From contig GG745358.1 of NCBI GenBank assembly GCA_000151295.1, forward strand, positions 189,794-253,793: DNA of 64,000 bases, in the 5' to 3' direction. This DNA is from Allomyces macrogynus ATCC 38327 (taxonomy: Eukaryota; Blastocladiomycota; Blastocladiomycetes; Blastocladiales; Blastocladiaceae). Each line of letters starts with the position of its first letter. The stretch's first letter is position 1. A program made the translations under genes and the position numbers. The notes beneath the pieces were generated by a model. It searched no databases. It was not told the DNA's origin and saw only the letters and a list, made by a program, of their open reading frames with translations. Shown here one piece after another: positions 10,335 to 21,632 of the stretch.

Positions 10335-12334
10335 TTAGACGGCGACCGTGCGCACAAAATTGGCCGGGAAGAACCCGGACTTGTCGCTGCCAAACACGCG
10401 CCCTTGCCACCATTCGTCATCCACAGGGGCAACATCCACGAGAAGCTGGCCCGCCGCAAACGACACTTCCTCCGCCTCATCAGCCGCGGCATAATCGTAC
10501 TCGGCGACCACCACCGCGTCGGGACTCGCGGCCTTGATCAAAATCTCCGCCACTGCCTCGACATAGTTGGACGGACACATGCCGCGCACCGGGTTCCCGT
10601 CGGCACCAGGCGCCGCAGACTCGACGACCCACCACCCGTCGAGCATTTGCACGGCGTAGACGGCGTCGCCAACGGCCAGGGGGATTTCGGTCGCATCCTC
10701 GGGCTCCCACGCGTGCACGGCGACATACATGTTGCCGGCGGTCCGGTCGAGGTCAGCGTCGTCCGTCGCAGCGACCGAAGGTTCCGGCTCGGGTTCCACG
10801 ATGGGCTCGGGTTCCGGGATGGGCGCGGGGGCCTCGTCCATGACGGTGCGGTTGCGCGGAGGGAGACGAGGGGGGAGGGCGGGCGGGGCAGGAGGTGCAG
10901 GGGCTTCCACTTCGGGCTCGGGTTCCGCGATCGGTTCCGGCTCGACGATGGGCTCCGGTTCGACGACGGGCTCCGGTTCGACGACGGGCTCCGGTTCGAC
11001 AACCTCAGGCTCTGGCTCGGGTTCCGGTTCCACGACAGGCTCGGGCTCGACAATTGGCTCCGGCTCCGGCTCAGGCTCAGGCTCCGGAACAACAGGCGCC
11101 GGGGGCGGGGGCGGCGGACCCACCGCAGCCGCTGCAGCAGGCGACGGAACGATCGGCGGCGGACGCGGGGCCATCACCGGGGCAGCAGGTGCAGGTGCCG
11201 CCGTCGCCGCGCCAAACGACCCACCCGTAAACGTCGCGCGTGCGAACCGCGGCGAGCTCGCGGGACTCCCGCCCGACTTTGGTGTGCCCACATTCGACCC
11301 ACTCGTCGACAGAGCCGCAAACCGCGCGCGAATCGACGAGACACTCCCGGACGTCGGCAGCGCGGCCGTCTCCTCGACTTCGACGTGCTCGCGCGACCGG
11401 TACCGGCGCGACGCGGCAAACTCGGCCTCCTCGCGCTCCTGCCGCGCGCGAATCATCGCGGCGAGTTCCGACTCGCGGTCGGATTTCTCGTCGGCCGAGG
11501 CGGCAGCAACTTCGTTGGCGGCGGCGGCCGCGGGGGAGGGGGTGAACTGCGGCGGGGCCGCGACGGAGCGAGTGGCGGGTGCAAAGAAACCCGTGTTGGA
11601 TGCGAACGCGGCGGCAGAGGGCATGAACCGCGCAGTCGAAGCGGGCGTCGACGAAGAAGACCACGACTTGGTCACGGTCACGGCGGGCTTGACGGCGGGG
11701 GCGGGAGCGGGACCGCGCGCGACCGCGGGCGTCGTGTACGTCGGCGACGCGACCGTCGTGACCGTGCGCGTAGTTGGTGCAGCGGGACGCGGCGGGCGTA
11801 CGACAGGAGCGGGAGCAGCGGTTGCGCGTCCGCTGTCGTGGAACGAGTAGTTGGCGCCGGTCGAGTCCTCAACCTTCTTCAAGATCGTCGCGGGCTCGAC
11901 ATCCGACTCGTCACGCGCCATGATACGGATATTGTACCCCGAGAAGAAGGCGTCGGCGTCGGAAACGTGTCGCGGAAAATGGGCCTTGCGCAGTGCAGGC
12001 ACGCCTTCACCGCACCAACAGATCAGAACCAGCTTGGGCAGCCGCGAGTTGGGGTCGGTCACGCGCACGTAGGCGAACTGCTCTTGGCCGTCGATAAAGG
12101 CGTCGGCAAGCGTGTCGAGGTCCTCGTCTGTATGCGAGTACGCGCGTCAGTCGTGTTCAATGGTGGTCCTGGCTCCAAACGCCGCAAAATAAGCGCACCA
12201 TCATTGACTTCCACGAGCTTGACCTCGCCCGACGCGATCACGTTCGTGACGAGCCACGCGGCCCGGCCGGAGCGCACGCGCGCGAGCGCATCGACGAGCG
12301 CGGCACGGTCGGAAAAGAAACTGAGCGGGGCCAT
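10335..12334 (-). CDS. ABP1: Abp1/drebrin-like actin-binding protein (ADF-H plus two SH3)
   Basis: Two exons: 12334..12199 and 12127..10335 (intron 12128-12198, 71 bp, GTGCGC..CAG, phase 1), 642 residues. The N-terminal ADF-homology domain (about 3-135) runs across the junction: [62 protein letters not shown]. The middle is disordered, with basic/Arg-Glu patches and a long Glu-Pro repeat (EPEP, VEPEP), then a Pro-rich stretch. Two SH3 domains end the protein: about 510-570 ([15 protein letters not shown]...[10 protein letters not shown]) and about 587-642 ([16 protein letters not shown]...DEWWQGR...GFFPANFV). This is the Abp1 layout: it binds F-actin and recruits endocytic partners at cortical actin patches. 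Yeast Abp1 has one SH3; two is a variation. Confidence 0.9.
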
Positions 12335-12940
12335 TCGTGTTTCTGGAGCTTGCTTGCTTGCTTGGTTGGTTGGTTGGTTACAGCAGGTCAGCGATAGACG
12401 GTCGTATCGCTGGTTGCAGCTCGGCACGGGGAGCTCCTGCTTGAAATACGGGTCCAGAAGAGTGTCGGGCAACAAGTCGCGGGCCTTGTCTCCCACGTCA
12501 AGGATGGCCGCTGGGGCTGTATGGCGGTCGGTTGGCGTTGGTCGCGTCAGTCAGCTTTGGACGAGGCGGCGTGGCGCGCTTTGGCGTTGCGGCTTGGCGC
12601 CAGGGAGCCAAGCACACCACGTGCTAGATGTGACATGCACGGGACGCGTTGCTGTCGTCTCGCACCGCATCTGTCTCGCGCGTTTGATCACGAAATCGAC
12701 GTAGCGCACGATACTCGCGCCGCTCGAACCACCAACGACTTGCTGCAAATCAAATTAAGTCCAGTGCATTGGGGACCAGACAAGACGAGTCTCCCAGCTG
12801 ATTCGTGGCCGTTCTGGGGCAGATCGCCAATGCTCTTCCCGTTCGACTCGGCTTCAAGTTAATAACACGGCGCCAGCAACCCGCACGCCCGACTCCACCC
12901 GGCTCCCACGTTCCGGCACCATCCAGCAATACTCTCCACC
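12335..12940. promoter_or_regulatory. Divergent intergenic region Abp1 / CCDC180-like
   Basis: About 600 bp shared 5' flank of two divergent genes. It contains a short tetranucleotide tract of cttg then gttg units at about 12350-12380. No specific promoter element is claimed. Confidence 0.45.
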
Positions 12941-15900
12941 ATGGCATCTAAGACCAAGTCCAAGTCGACCGTCTCGGGGTCTGTCCCGGGCACAGGCGCT
13001 GCAGGGAAGGGCGCAGCACCTGCTGCTGCCATTGCTCCCATCAAGGACCCGAATGTCCTCTACCCACCACACGACGTTCCCGTCCCTCCGCCGTTTCCCG
13101 AGGCGCGCCGCCTGACGGGATCGGCGCAAGCACTCGGCGTCGACGCGAAGCCCAAACCAGTGCGGCAAGCACTCGCACGGCAATTCGCAACCAAATCCGA
13201 CGCTGTCCGCGATTTGCGCGCGTCCAAGATACCGCCATTACCCGCCGCACCGTCCAGGCTTGCTGCTGCCGTCACCGCAACGCTCTCTGTCGCCATGCCG
13301 CGCGCGAGCTCCAAGCCCGCGTCCAAACCGGCCTCTCGCACACCGTCTACAGCACGCTTGAATGCGACGAGCGCCGGAACTACTGCACGCCGTGCCGCTG
13401 CTGCTCCACCGTCCAGGCCTGCGGGCCAGCCGGCACCCAGCATCTCGCGCGCGCCGTCCATGGTCGGCGTCAAGAAACCCGCCAAGGGCACCGACAAGAA
13501 GTCCGCCGCGTCTCCACCGCCACCACCGCTCCCGCCGCCGGACCCGGAACTTGCACGCGCGCTGGCTGCGCTCGCTGAGCGTGCAGACACCCCGCGCCCA
13601 AATTCGCGCAACGGGCTCACAACGCCACCCGCCGCACGTCCACGCACCGCCAAGGACATGGACACTCTCGTGCCCGCTTCGGCGCACACGGTCGACCCGG
13701 ACCTACGACGTCGGTGGGAAGAAATGCGCGCCGCGCGCCAAGTTTGGCTCGAGAGCGTGCGGCTTGAACTCGAAGGGCCACTTGGGCGCGAACTCGGCGG
13801 TCCCGGCGAACCCATGGCGATTCGCAGCATATCACCGATACCACGACCAGTTGATCCTCTCCCCGACGACCCTGCACCATCCATTGTGGAACGACACCGC
13901 GCGCACATGCACGCGTGGTACGCCACGCAACTGGCACCAATTGCGCGCGTTCTCACGGCCACGGTCGCTGATTTCACTCGCACTGCGCACGCGATCGTCG
14001 ACGGCGCACTCGCGCGCGAGAACCAGGTGCATTCGCACCTCGCACAGGAACTCGCCTCCCTGAAAGCAGACACTGCGTCGATCGCGTCCCGCACCAACCT
14101 CGATGCGCGACTCGCCAATGTCCGTGAACTCGTCGCGCAGGACGTCGAGTGCGCCGACGAGGCGACCGCGGGCGTGTCCGCCGCACAGGAGGCTGCGAGT
14201 AATCGGATGACGGACGTGGTCGTGGCGTTTCACGCGACCCTGGACCCGGACGGGTACTGCGAAAGGGACGACACGGAGCGTGCGATTGCACAGCAATTTC
14301 CGCGCCCGATCGGCAATGTTCTCGCGCGCGCGGCTGACCGGCTGCTTGTTGCGGCGGCCGCGCACGTGCTAAGGACCCGCAGGGACGTTGAGGCGCGTGT
14401 TCTCGATATGCAGGTGCGCGCTACTCAGAGGTTTCGCGATCTCGTTGAGCCGGGAGTCGCGGCGGTTCGTGCTGCGTGGCCCAACGCGCGACCGAAGCAT
14501 GTGCTGGAGACGTATATGGCTGTGGTGAGAGACAAGACGTGGATCGCCGAAATCGCCGACGCGTGTGCCTCTGCCATCGCGCCGCTTGTTCGGCACGGCA
14601 CTGAGAACGGCGTTCCGGGCGCCGCGCCCGCTGCCTCGATCGAGGACGCCAAGACGCAAGTCGCTGCAGCAACCACGGCCATTGTCACCCGTACGCTCGA
14701 GTCGATCGCGACCGCGGGCCTGTACGCCGTCGACGCTCTGCTCGCCTGCGACTTGCCATCCTCCGGATCCTCCTCCACTATCGACCGCGGAGCACTACGC
14801 ACGGCGCTTCAGGCACAGGTCCCATGGGCCGACACCGAGTACTTTGGACGTGCCGTCGTGCGCGCCGTCCACGCCGACCTCGACCGGCTCGCGGCTGCCG
14901 GGCGCGTTGCGCGGCGATACTTGGCGTGTGTGGCCGAGGTCGCGAACAATGTGCGCGAGGCCGTGGAAAATGGGGTTGGCTCATTGGACCGCGATTTGGA
15001 AAGTAGCTGGCACATGCACGATACTGAAGTGACGGGATTGTACCGCCGGCTCGACGAGGCAAAAGCGGCGATGCAGGCGTGTCGCGACGAGTCCGGTTAT
15101 TTGGTGGGATCACGGAGCTTGTGGAGGAACTGGAGCAGGGTCCGTCCTCTGTGTCGATATCCTTTCCTGACCTTCGGTTACTGAAGAGCCTGATATATTT
15201 CTCTCTAGTCCTGACTGCCCGGCAACGTCACGCGCGCGTCGTGATCGCCAACATTGATGAGGTACAACGGCAACAGCTCGACGCGTTCCAACAACAGTGG
15301 AACACCCTCCTCGTCGGCGAGCACATCGACATTGACGATCTACGCGCCAAGGTCGCGCTCATGGAGCGCATGAAGCGGCCCGCACACCATGCCAACGCTG
15401 CGCGAGTACCCACGCAGCCGTTCACCAACGAAATCATGCTTGCGCGACTCGCCGAGAACAAGCCCGCCAAGGGCGGCGGCAAGAGCAAAGACCACCGCGC
15501 ACCGCCCGCGACCACGATTCAGGCGCAGCAACAGCCCCAGCAGTCGACGCCCGGCACCGCCGCTGCTGCCTTTGCAGCTGAAACCGCACCGCTCAACTTC
15601 TCGCTCGCCGCCGACCTCTCATGCTGCACCGCACGACTGCACACCCTCCTCACGCACCCTATCACCGTCATCCTCGCGCATGTCGCCGCCGAATGCGCCG
15701 CCTCCCGGCGCGCGTACGCCGAGCAGCGCGAAGCGGCCGAGACCGCGCTTGACTCGGCCGTGCGCGCACACCAGTTCCACGCAACGCACCATGCGCACCG
15801 GCAGCAGTTTCATCACGACCAGGCCGCACGGCTGTTGCGTGGCGAGTACGTCCAGCGACAGCTCGCGATCCAGGCGGACCGGCAGGACGCGAGGCGAGCT

Positions 15901-17754
15901 GCGCGGGATGTGGAGACGCAGATTGCCGCGTTGAGTGTGCGGTATCGCGCGGCGGTCGAGGCCGCGGAACAGGTATTGAGTGCGGCGGTACAGGCGATCG
16001 CGGCGGACGCACAGGGTGCCGGGGGGAGTGTCGTGTGCGCGGCGGATTTGGCAAGACTCGAGCGGCATTGGGGCAAGGTCGCGGACGAGGCGGTCGCGAA
16101 TGCGGCCGGGGTCATGGACGCGGTGCAAGCGGAATGGAACGCGCTTGCTGCTGCGTGGGCTGGCGCCGTCGGGTCCGCGGCTGCGACCGAAGCCGGCATG
16201 TCAACTCCAACCCCCGCCGCTGCAGGAAATGCCGAAGGACTCGCTGCTGCCGCGCAAGGCCATGCGCTCGACGGGCCCATGGCCGATCTTGGCGCACAGT
16301 TCCGCGACGGGCACCAGCGTGCGGCCAAGGCGCGCGCGCGGGTCAAGGACGTGCTGGCCGCGGCGACTGCGCAGGTCGGGCAAATTCGGACGGAGCTCGC
16401 GGTCATGGCCAAGACGACGACGGCGCTCACGCAGACACGGAACCGGGTGCGCGCGCTCGTACTCGCGGACCAACAGGAGCATGTCAAGATTATGGGTGAG
16501 GTTGCGGAAAGGCTGGCAGCGCTCGATGTGCGCCAAGACAGTGGGGATGGGACGGATGCGCTGGATTCGGTTGCGCAAGTCGCGCGGGTGCTGATCGAGA
16601 CTCATGCGGCTGTTGCGAGACGCGCGGCTATGATTTCCGGGTTTGCGATCCCGGACCCGGTCGTTCCGTTTGCCAAGACCCTCGCGCAGTTCCTGGAAAG
16701 CGTCAAGGGCCGGAACGACCGCCCATCTGGGTCAGCCGGTGTGCTCGACGTGCCAGTGCGACAACGCGGCTCCATCAGCGCCGGAGGGTCGACCAAGTCA
16801 TCCACGACCTCTTCTCGCACCGGATCCGGGAGAGCACCTCCAGCGAGCAGCACTAAGCGCAGCAGCAGTGCCAGCAAGTCGGCCAAGTCGCGCGATTCAC
16901 TCAAGGAAACGTGGTTACGGTCGTGGCACGCTGATATTACCGCGATCCAGGACCAGTACGCTGTGCGGCGCACGTGGTACCAGGTGCAGTCGTGGGTCAT
17001 GATGGACGCGCTGGCGCTCGCTGCGCTCGCGCACGCCGCGACGGATACGATGACCGCACACATCGATGCGCATATCGCGGCGTGCACCGCTGAGCTGAAC
17101 AAGTTTCTCACGTCGACGTTGCGCGTGCACGTGCATGCGCTCGCTCAGCACGCGGTAGATATTTTGCACCGGCGACTCGCCGCGAATTGGAAGCTTGCAA
17201 CAGACGCATGGTCCGCAACGGTCCACGAAACTTTCACGCGAGATGTCGCGCAGCGGCGCAAGGGGTGGAACGATATTGTGGAGTCGCGGACGGGCCTGAC
17301 CGCCGAGTTTACGGGCACCGACGGCGCGTGGAAGTCGCGGTTCAATGAAGAAAACGCTGTGTGGATTCGCGACACGTTCGAGGGGCTCGTCGTGACACCG
17401 AGCCTGGACGAGTGCGCCGAACTCGTCGAGCGGCACCGCCGACTCGTCGCTTACGTCGTGCACGTTTTCGCGCCGCTCACTTGGCTTGACGATGCGTCGT
17501 TGGGCACGGATGTCGTGGAAATGGTGCCGGCAGCACTGGTTTCGCTTTGTGACCCGCGCGCGAGGGTCGCGACCGAGTCGGCACTGACGGTGACGCTGCA
17601 CTCCGAGGCTGCGAGTCTTGCGGCGTGGATTGCCGAGTCGGAGCGGCGGTTCAGGGAACAGGCTGAAACTGATCGGACGGCCGCGACAAGGGAACTGCGC
17701 ATGTGGGCGGATGGGTGGGTACGGGCGATGACTTTGTTGGCGGAGGACTGTTAG
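12941..17754 (+). CDS. CCDC180-like large coiled-coil protein (one apparent frameshift)
   Basis: Two exons: 12941-15139 and 15209-17754. The intron (15140-15208) is 69 bp, GTCCGT..CTAG, phase 1. Exon 1 needs one extra base near the short G run at about 15105-15108 to pass from the first frame into the frame reading GITELVEELEQ; with it the gene is 1582 codons and in phase throughout. The protein is Ala/Arg-rich and mostly long helices, with low-complexity Ser/Pro linkers near the N terminus and around 16,720-16,900. Its length (about 1580 against roughly 1700 in vertebrate CCDC180), the N-terminal block RQALARQFATKSDAVRDLR followed by KIPPLPAAP, and the repeated helix-W patterns fit the CCDC180 (DUF4455/DUF4456) family of sperm/ciliary proteins. 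No short catalytic motif exists to confirm it, so family assignment is tentative. Confidence 0.5.
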
Positions 17755-17996
17755 AGTTGAAATGAAACGTACATAGACGTTTGGAACCGGATGAGAGAGT
17801 AGTAGTGCCATGACGCATTGCCGAGCACTGTAGCCTGGTTTCACTCTGAGGGCGGAATGTGTTGCTGAAAAGCCGAACGCAAGGATCTATCGCGACGATG
17901 GGTTATGGATGATAGAAAGCATAAGCGGTGAAGCTGCACGATGCGACCTGTTTTACTCGGGTCCTTGAGTGCACTAAAACCGGGCTTCTCAGGAGC

Positions 17997-18038
17997 TCTT
18001 CTTTTGCGCCCTTCTTTTGCGCCCTTCTTTTGCGCCCT
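17997..18038. repeat. 13-bp tandem repeat, three copies
   Basis: Three consecutive copies of a unit reading cttcttttgcgcc. Confidence 0.9.
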
Positions 18039-18361
18039 CGCTCCACGTCCGCGAAAACAAAAGTAGGGATCATCAACCCTGGCAGACCGCGGTTCATCGC
18101 CGTATGCAGTTGCAGTCCTAAAGCAAATGTCTGATTCCGGTTCAATGACGATCGTCACATTCTTGACTCGGCCAGCATTGGTGCACAGCCCTCTCATGGA
18201 GTAGTCTAGTTCGGCAAACTTAGCAAAGTCTGTCTCGAGAGGACAGTCCACGTCAGCGAAAACCACCTGTCAGCTGTGGCATTATCAGTGTCGCCACATA
18301 TTCTTGGCGGACCCATACACAGTCGTCTTCAATGAGCGTTTCGCGTAGCTGGAGACCTTGA

Positions 18362-18495
18362 GCCATTCAATCATGGTCTGAAATTCAATCATGGGCTGAA
18401 ATTCAATCATGGGCTGAAATTCAATCATGGTCTGATATTCAATCATGGTCTGATATTCAATCATGGTCTGATATTCAATCATGGTCTGATCTTCA
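18362..18495. repeat. 18-bp minisatellite, about seven copies
   Basis: Unit attcaatcatggtctgat, with sub-variants (gtctga/ggctga; a/t at the last position). Because 18 is a multiple of 3 the minus strand is open and reads as a six-residue repeat (QTMIEY/QPMIEF), but there is no gene context to support translation. Confidence 0.95.
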
Positions 18496-18882
18496 GAAAC
18501 GCCGGCGAACATGAGAAAATCGATTGTCGAGTTGGCCCATCAATTGTTCATGACTTGCAAATAATCCGCAGAGCTGAAGTAGCGAAAGCCGAGCCTTGCC
18601 AGCCCTTCACTCAGCCACGACTTCAAATCACTGGCAAATGGTGTCGAGCAGTTCAACCGCGAACCAAGAACTGTTCAGCAAACAACGTATTTGATTTGTC
18701 GCGCAAGGGTTCCAAGACAGCAAGCGATACTCGGAAATGTCGAGGTAACGCAGAACGCAACCTGCGGGTGTACGATTCAGGAAGATCTCCAAAGCCCTGG
18801 GTTTGTAGCTCCTGAATAAATCTGGTGATCGTACCTGTGGGGTCACTTCGGCTGTCAACGCACAACAGAGATATAATCATAT

Positions 18883-21033
18883 TCATATTGTCAGTCGAGA
18901 CCCAACCAGTCCAAAGTCGAGGGTATCTGCAGGCATAGCCGTATGTCCCGACCCGTGAAGTGCTGCTGCCCGCGATCGCGGCCCGCCCGCCTTTTGCCGA
19001 CTCTGTGGGGCCAGAGGCGGCGCGTCGTCGCGCTTTTGGGTGCGTGGCGATGAGCGCAATGGAAGCGACCGGACCGCAGACACGACCATGAGCGAGTCGA
19101 ACAAGGGCGGGAGCGAGGGAAGTACGGAGGACGGCGCTTTTGCTGCACTTGATGCGGCACCCGCCGCTTTCGGCTTGCTCGACTTGCGCCGTTCCTGAAC
19201 CGCTCGTTTCTGCTTGCAATCGGCTGCGTCGAGCAGCGCGGTAAACGCGTCCGGTTCTGGCGCGTGAACATCGACGGCGGGAATGTCTACCAATCCGAGA
19301 GCCTGAGCGCGATTCCGAAACTGGAGCGAAAACGCAAGACGCGTACATTGGTTTGTGGCCGCATCGACGCAACAAACAGCTTGCGTCGAGCAATGTGGGC
19401 ATTGCAGGCCGCCGTGAACCAGCCAGCGGTCGACGCATTCCTGTCCACCCGAAATGGGTCAGTGTTGAGCCCGTCGGTATCAACAAACTAGGTCAGTGAT
19501 CGTACCTGGTGAAAGCGTGCGTGACCACACGGAAGCTGGCGCACTCGAGCGCCCGAAACTAGCGCATCGGTGCAAATGACGCACGGCACCGTACCCGCCG
19601 ACGCCGTCCCGGGCACCTTTTTCAGCGGAAATGTGTTGATGACGTGCAGCCTCGGGTACCCAACGATGCGCTTGCCTGAGTCGAGGCTGGTGAGAAGGGC
19701 GTAGTCGGCGTCGCTCAGATCGCGGGACTGTAACGAGCAAGTCAGTTCGAGCGCGTTCGAACAGAAGCGAAACGAGAAGTGGCGCGCGTTTTACCTGAAG
19801 CTCGTCGATTGTGGCCGAGGTCGGTGCATCGGGTCGATCTATGGGCGAGCAAAGTCAGCAATGAGCGGCGCGAAGGCAATCTTCGGGTGGAATCGACGCA
19901 CATCGGACAGCAAACGTCCAGTGCTCGGCATCGGGTACCTTGCACTTGAATGGATGCTCGCGATGCACGTCCGAGTCGTCAAAGCACGGCTGGCACAGGT
20001 GAACGGCGGTGCAGACCGTGCACTTGTACCGTGTGCCGCGAATTGGCTTCTTGCACCCACGGCATGCTGGGCCAGCCGTCACACGAGAAGATGCCGCGGG
20101 TCGCACCCGTCGCGACTGGGCCAGATCCACCTGGCGCTTGGTCTTGGTCCATTCTTGCGCGAGCACTTCAATGTCGCCCATGGATCCGAAATCGGCACGG
20201 CAAAGCTGTATAAGCGATCGTTGGGTCAGCTCAACCAGGAGAGCATCTGGATCCAGTGCGCACAGCAACGCACAGGGCAGGTCACAATCGTCTGGCCAAG
20301 CGATTTCGCCTGGTGGTCAGCGACGAGTTTCATGCAGGGAACGTGGATGTTGTTGCCGCAGCTCTGACGGCAAAAACACAGCGGAATCTCGCTCTCAAAC
20401 AAAGACTCTTGACAGATCGGGCTGGACGATGGGAGACGACCGTCAACTTCAAGAACCAGGGTGCGTCAATTGGACGGCAGAGAGACTGTACCAAACGTCA
20501 TCTTCCGTGACAGGACGTTGCAGGACACCACCTCCACACGATTTCTTCTTGCCCTTGCCCGCACCCATGCCGCCCTTGGTACTCGCCGAGTTGCCGCGGC
20601 GTGCCAACGGCAGCTGGTTCCATTCATGATCCAAGATGCCCGTCTGATGGAGGAGCGGCGACGCGGCCGGGATGCGCAACCGTCGGTGGAGCGACCAGAT
20701 GACGTGGGCACACGTCACAGGCGACGACGGCGCGGGCTTGGTCGTGGTTCCTGGCGATCCACGCGCTACCGGTACTGGTGGAGAACACGAGCACTGGTGT
20801 CGCGGCCCGAGCAAAACATGAAACGTGGCACCGTCGGCGTCGCGCAGAGTAAACTTGAGCGGCCCCGACTCGTGAACGAGGTAAAGACGCATCGTCAGCG
20901 CATCTTGCAGGATCGGCGCAACGGCCTGCGAGTAGACAAATGGTCAGGATCATGTCGTCACCACTGGGTCGAGGTCAAGGCCAAGGGCTACCTCGGGGCA
21001 TTTGGCGTGCCACTGGCGAATAGCCGGGAGCAT
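18883..21033 (-). CDS. ZSWIM2 (MEX)-like E3 ubiquitin ligase: SWIM, RING, ZZ, RING
   Basis: Seven exons: 21033..20992, 20925..20492, 20421..20274, 20205..19902, 19838..19795, 19727..19506, 19440..18883; introns 63-70 bp; 583 residues, all phases consistent. Domain order is exactly that of ZSWIM2. First a SWIM zinc finger (RLYLVHESGPLKFTL...CSC...CAHVIWSLHRRL); then RING-1 split by an intron (VCPICQESL...CFCRQSCGNNIHVPCMK...TCPLCRADF); a ZZ finger (CRGCKKPIRGTRYKCTVC...LCQPCFDDSDVHREHPF); and RING-2 (CVICTDAL...LPCGHAFHQECVDRW...CPHC). The C-terminal 130 residues are basic and low-complexity. All zinc ligands are present. In vertebrates ZSWIM2 is a testis-enriched ligase; here it would act as a cytosolic ubiquitin ligase, possibly linked to flagellated cells (inference). 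A 30-residue insertion separates the SWIM CxC and CxH pairs. Confidence 0.88.
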
Positions 21034-21632
21034 TGTTACGGTGCAATAGATGGATCAGTCGACGACGCGCACGAGCTAAGTCACGGCGAAAGTAACAGCG
21101 CCGGCCGCAAGTTGGAATGTGTGGCGTGTCCTCGTCGGGTCGCGAATGTAAGTTTGTTGCAGCAAGAAGTCGGCTGGTTGCACACTTGCCGCTCGATGGA
21201 TATCGATGCGACCGTATGATCTTGGAAATGTCTTCTTGTAAATGCAGCGGCTGCACCAGCAAGTATTCGGCGAGTGATGGATGGTCTGGATCAGCGACAC
21301 GAGCAGCCACTTGGTCACATTCTTAGCATCTTTTGACCTGATTGACGCACACCATTGTCGTCTTGAACAACAAGTGCACCATGATTCAATATTGTTGGTG
21401 AAGGAACCCTTTTACGCGATGGCGCGTGGCGCCGCCCTCACTTCGCGCGAGCCTCTCAACGGTGGCGCGCCGACGACAACAACTGATGATGTTATCTCTC
21501 CAGGCCGACCTGTCTCCTCGCAGCCAGATTTCATTGTTCCCGCCAGTACTTTGCGCTCCATGACGCACGGTGCAACTTGCTGCAGCCCACCCGCGATCTT
21601 TCCACCAGCAGCAAGTATCCCAAGTCCCGACC
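21034..21632. promoter_or_regulatory. Divergent intergenic region ZSWIM2-like / HAD protein
   Basis: 600 bp between two divergent starts; the shared 5' flank. No specific element identified. Confidence 0.4.

Larger units (their letters stand above)
17755..18882. other. Intergenic region with minisatellites
   Basis: About 1.1 kb between the 3' ends of the convergent CCDC180-like and ZSWIM2-like genes. It contains a 13-bp triplicate and an 18-bp minisatellite. The open frames here are products of the repeats; I see no gene. Confidence 0.6.

Noticed and set aside
10326..12704. 792-residue open frame on plus, antisense to Abp1
   Set aside because: Arg/His/Gly-rich nonsense composition caused by the GC-rich Glu-Pro repeats on the other strand; Abp1 on minus has ADF-H and SH3 domains.
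15080..15211. Single 107-bp intron (GTTATT..CTAG) explaining the CCDC180 frame change
   Set aside because: It would discard the coding-like ITELVEELEQ segment and use a poor donor; a 69-bp GTCCGT intron plus one missing base fits better.
18285..18512. Small protein with QTMIEY repeats
   Set aside because: Open only because the 18-bp minisatellite is a multiple of three.
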